64,000 bases of DNA, taken from positions 1-64,000 of the forward strand of contig NZ_JAFBBG010000003.1 in the NCBI RefSeq assembly GCF_016907055.1, written 5' to 3'. Position numbers and translations under genes: made by a program. The notes beneath the pieces are model-generated. The model made no database searches and was not told the origin of the DNA. It saw nothing but the letters and a program-made list of their open reading frames with translations. How positions within the stretch are numbered: position 1 is the first letter of the stretch; each line of letters opens with the position of its first letter. This document shows, piece by piece, positions 61,318 through 64,000 of this stretch. The DNA is from Paracholeplasma morum. GTDB lineage: Bacteria > Bacillota_I > Bacilli_A > Acholeplasmatales > UBA5453.

Positions 61318-63405
61318 ATGAAACTATCAGGTTTAAATCATAATCAACTAGATGCTGTAAAATCGATTGATGGGTCAGTTGCAGTTATTGCAGGGGCTGG
61401 TTCAGGTAAAACAAGAACTTTAACGTATAGAATCGCAAACATGATTGAATCAGGTATTGACCCTAAAACGATTTTAGCGGTCACATTTACCAACAAAGCA
61501 GCCAAAGAAATGAAGGAAAGAGTAGTTGATTTGGTCGGACCAAGTGGGTTCGCACCAATCATCTCAACATTCCACTCCTTTTGTGCGCGCTTTATTAGGG
61601 ACGAAGTGGACTATCTTGGAGAGCCTTATAATAGACACTTTTTAATCATGGATGAAGATGACTCTAAACAAGTCATTAGAGATTCTGTAAAAGAGTTAAA
61701 CTTAGATCCAAACAGGTATTCATCGAATCGTCTAAAAGACTATTTCTCTAAAGTTAAAAATGGACAATATGACCAATTAGACTTTGAAGATGAGAAAGTG
61801 TTTAACAGGTATAATGAATACTTAAAGCAAAACAACGCGATGGATTTTGATGATTTATTAAACTTTACAGTGAAATTACTTAAAGATAATCCAGGGTTAC
61901 TCGAAAAGTATCAAACCTATTATCAATTCATTCTCATTGATGAGTTCCAAGATACCAACATCATTCAATATGAATTGGTTAGATTACTAGGCGCTAAGCA
62001 TAAAAATGTATTTATCGTTGGCGATCCTGATCAAAGTATTTATGGGTTTCGTGGTGCAAATTATGAGAACTACACCTATTTTTTAAATGATTTTAAACCT
62101 AAAGTGATTGTGTTAGATGAAAACTATCGTTCTACAATGAATGTCTTAAACGCAGCTAATAAATTGATTAGCAACAACCGAAACCGAAAAACAATCAAGA
62201 ACTTAAAAAGTGAACTTGGTGAAGGAACTAAGGTCATTCAAGAGGTTCGTGAATCTGACAAGGATGAAGCTTACTTTGTCGCAAGAGCGATTGAGATTGT
62301 AGTCAATAATGGGGCGATGTTTAAAGATATCGCAGTATTATATCGCAGTAATGCCATTGGAAGAATATTTGAAGAAGCATTCTTAAAGTATAATATCCCT
62401 TATGTCATCTATGGTGGCATTTCATTCTTTGCGAGAAAAGAAATTAAGGATATCTTATCTTATATTAGATTAGCTTTATTCTCACACGACAATATATCCT
62501 TAAAACGTGTGATTAATACGCCTAGACGTAAAATAGGGAATGTGACCATTAGCAAACTAGAAACATTCGCCCAAATACACAAAATTTCTATGTATGATGC
62601 CCTAGATAGGCTTAATGTCACCGGACAAACTAGGGACGCTTTACTAAGTTTTAAATCCGTTATTGAGACTTTGAAAAAAGAGATTAATACAGTATATGAC
62701 TTAACCCAAGTCGTTGATGTTGCCCTTAGGGTTTCCGGCTATGAAGAAATGCTTAGACAAGAAGGCAATGAAGGCAAAGACAGATACGATAACATCATGG
62801 AACTAAAGAGTATCTTCTATAATGGAGCAACCGATTATAAAGGCACTAACTTAGAGAAAATTGAGCAAATCTTGGATGACTTAGCCCTAAAAACCGATGT
62901 TGATTTAATCGAAGATCGTAACACCGTTAAGCTTGCGACGATTCACCAAGTAAAAGGTCTCGAGTTTAAAGTTGTATTCATGGTAGCCATGGAAGAGAGT
63001 ATTTTTCCATCTGATATTATGGGTAGTTTTACTGAGATTGAAGAAGAAAGACGCGTATGTTATGTAGGGGTAACTAGAGCTAAAGAACGTCTTATTTTAT
63101 CACACGCAAAACAACGTTTCAGATTTGGTCAAATTCAATACAATAGCCCTTCTAGATTTTTAGAAGAAATGAATATCGAAGAAAAAGAAGCCCCAAGAAT
63201 CATTGTTCGTAAAGAAGAACCACAAGTTGATTTTGTCGAAGATGATATCAAAGTCGGAGATCAAGTGTTCCATGAAAAATATGGAAAAGGTGTTGTCGTA
63301 ATGAAAAATGAAGACATTACAAGAGTAGCTTTTTCGATACAATTTGGACTTAAATTATTTACAACTGGGCATCAAGCGTTAAAGAAAATAAAAACAGCTA
63401 ACTAG
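61318..63405 (+). CDS. pcrA: UvrD/Rep-family DNA helicase (PcrA-like)
   Basis: A 695-residue SF1A helicase for repair and replication restart. It has the Q-motif LNHNQLDAV, Walker A GAGSGKTRTL, DEFQDTN, GDPDQSIYGFRGA, LDENYRST and VKGLEFKVVF. A tail (about 650-695) has the PcrA-type GDQVFHEKYGKGVV module, which contacts RNA polymerase in PcrA. AAGGAG precedes the ATG. Length is slightly short of Bacillus PcrA but all motifs are present. Confidence 0.93.
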   Translation: MKLSGLNHNQLDAVKSIDGSVAVIAGAGSGKTRTLTYRIANMIESGIDPKTILAVTFTNKAAKEMKERVVDLVGPSGFAPIISTFHSFCARFIRDEVDYLGEPYNRHFLIMDEDDSKQVIRDSVKELNLDPNRYSSNRLKDYFSKVKNGQYDQLDFEDEKVFNRYNEYLKQNNAMDFDDLLNFTVKLLKDNPGLLEKYQTYYQFILIDEFQDTNIIQYELVRLLGAKHKNVFIVGDPDQSIYGFRGANYENYTYFLNDFKPKVIVLDENYRSTMNVLNAANKLISNNRNRKTIKNLKSELGEGTKVIQEVRESDKDEAYFVARAIEIVVNNGAMFKDIAVLYRSNAIGRIFEEAFLKYNIPYVIYGGISFFARKEIKDILSYIRLALFSHDNISLKRVINTPRRKIGNVTISKLETFAQIHKISMYDALDRLNVTGQTRDALLSFKSVIETLKKEINTVYDLTQVVDVALRVSGYEEMLRQEGNEGKDRYDNIMELKSIFYNGATDYKGTNLEKIEQILDDLALKTDVDLIEDRNTVKLATIHQVKGLEFKVVFMVAMEESIFPSDIMGSFTEIEEERRVCYVGVTRAKERLILSHAKQRFRFGQIQYNSPSRFLEEMNIEEKEAPRIIVRKEEPQVDFVEDDIKVGDQVFHEKYGKGVVVMKNEDITRVAFSIQFGLKLFTTGHQALKKIKTAN

Positions 63406-63435
63406 AATAGTTGTTCATAATTAAATAAAACATAT

Positions 63436-63466
63436 AAATGCGAGACTTTTTTGTCCGCATTTTTTT
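63436..63466 (+). terminator. Terminator of pcrA
   Basis: AAATGCG and CGCATTT with inner GAC/GTC pairs around TTTTTT, then a T run. Confidence 0.85.
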
Positions 63467-64000
63467 GTTTTCTGGGTCTAAATGAGTGAGATTGATAAAA
63501 TATGTCAAAATGATGATTAAAACAGAGAAAATCTAAAAGAGTATTTGATGTATTAGAGCAAAATAATCATAAAATTATTGGCTTAATGTGTAGAATAACG
63601 CTCAATTAAGGGAAGAATATCATTCTAATGTAGCTATTTTTAATAGGGTATATCCATAGATCTTTTTCTTCGGAATATTTCAATGTTAGGAAAACTAGTT
63701 AAAAAAAATATGATCATAAACCGCCAATAAAGGTCTTTTCAAATTCAGACGGCTTCATATCGCGAAAATCATCTGGTAAGAGAATTTAATAATTATCTAG
63801 TTTTTTTAATGGAATCGGAAGTTCTAGTCATGTCATTGATTGGAGGTATAAGAAACACTAATTATGAGCTTTTTTTCGTTTTATGAAAGTTATTTCATCG
63901 GTGTGTTTGAAATATGATTAAATTATAGAGTAAATTTTAATATAACTAGGTATGTATTGTTAGGTGATTTTTATTAAATTGGATGATAAACAACAACGCG
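63467..64000. other. About 530 bases with no intact gene
   Basis: I find no ORF of useful length, no RNA signature and no clear promoter-gene pair. On the minus strand a short frame reads LLPDDFRDMKPSEFEKTF (around 63780-63725) with upstream stops, and on the plus strand fragments such as MSEIDKICQNDD (63482) end in stops. This looks like decayed coding DNA or plain spacer at the edge of an accessory region. A short hairpin ATGAAA/TTTCAT lies near 63882-63897. The reading frames are not assigned to any family. Confidence 0.4.

Overview
This window looks like chromosome from a wall-less, low-GC Firmicutes relative, most likely an Acholeplasma-type mollicute. The evidence is AT-rich DNA, strong AGGAGG-type ribosome sites, many lipobox lipoproteins, Bacillus-like gene neighbourhoods (dnaX-ybaB-recR, rpoE-pyrG-fbaA, tilS-hpt-ftsH, tsaE-tsaB-rimI-tsaD) and no peptidoglycan genes. 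TGA is used as a stop (ttcA-like gene, pyrG) and Trp is TGG, so this is the standard code and not the Mycoplasma/Spiroplasma code. The species is not identified; related wall-less Firmicutes lineages remain possible. No rRNA, tRNA or CRISPR array was seen. Layout: 0-0.34 kb is the end of an IS3-type element cut by the window edge. 0.4-5.1 kb holds a PASTA/lamin-tail/nuclease lipoprotein with a membrane partner, then on the minus strand a three-domain FakA-DegV fusion and a DUF2177 membrane protein divergent from a class II photolyase. 6.7-9.3 kb is pyruvate phosphate dikinase. 9.5-12.8 kb carries tandem DHH phosphoesterases, a TtcA-like tRNA thiolase and an MgtC-like protein. 12.9-21.5 kb is housekeeping: mnmE, dnaX, ybaB, recR, rpoE, pyrG, fbaA. 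21.6-29.9 kb is a rearranged Bacillus-like tilS-hpt-ftsH-rqcP / lysS / hslO / dusB cluster plus maf. 30-33.8 kb has hflX and a B12-dependent ribonucleotide reductase. 34-40.5 kb starts with the c-di-AMP synthase operon and continues through folate, isoprenoid, Fe-S and DegV genes. 40.6-45.9 kb has pgi and the t6A tRNA genes. 46-59.5 kb is a starch/maltodextrin locus. 59.6-63.4 kb has glnS and a PcrA/UvrD helicase. The last ~0.5 kb has no intact gene. The 46-59.5 kb locus reads as one system. A lipid-anchored alpha-amylase and a secreted pullulanase cut starch or glycogen outside the cell. A secreted protein made only of starch-binding-type and Ig-like domains probably holds the polymer near the membrane. 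A lipoprotein MalE delivers oligosaccharides to MalF and MalG, both enlarged by extra N-terminal regions; the ATPase is not in the window. CRE/LacI-type operator sequences lie in or beside the promoters of the amylase operon, the pullulanase/maltose divergon, pgi and fbaA, which suggests one sugar-responsive regulator. Other regulatory elements of interest are a pyrG leader of the CTP-sensing reiterative-transcription type, palindromes upstream of ppdK and phr, a recurring extended -10 motif (TGATATAAT), and an orphan IS200/IS605-type right end (omegaRNA-like) fused to the glnS promoter without any tnpA or tnpB.
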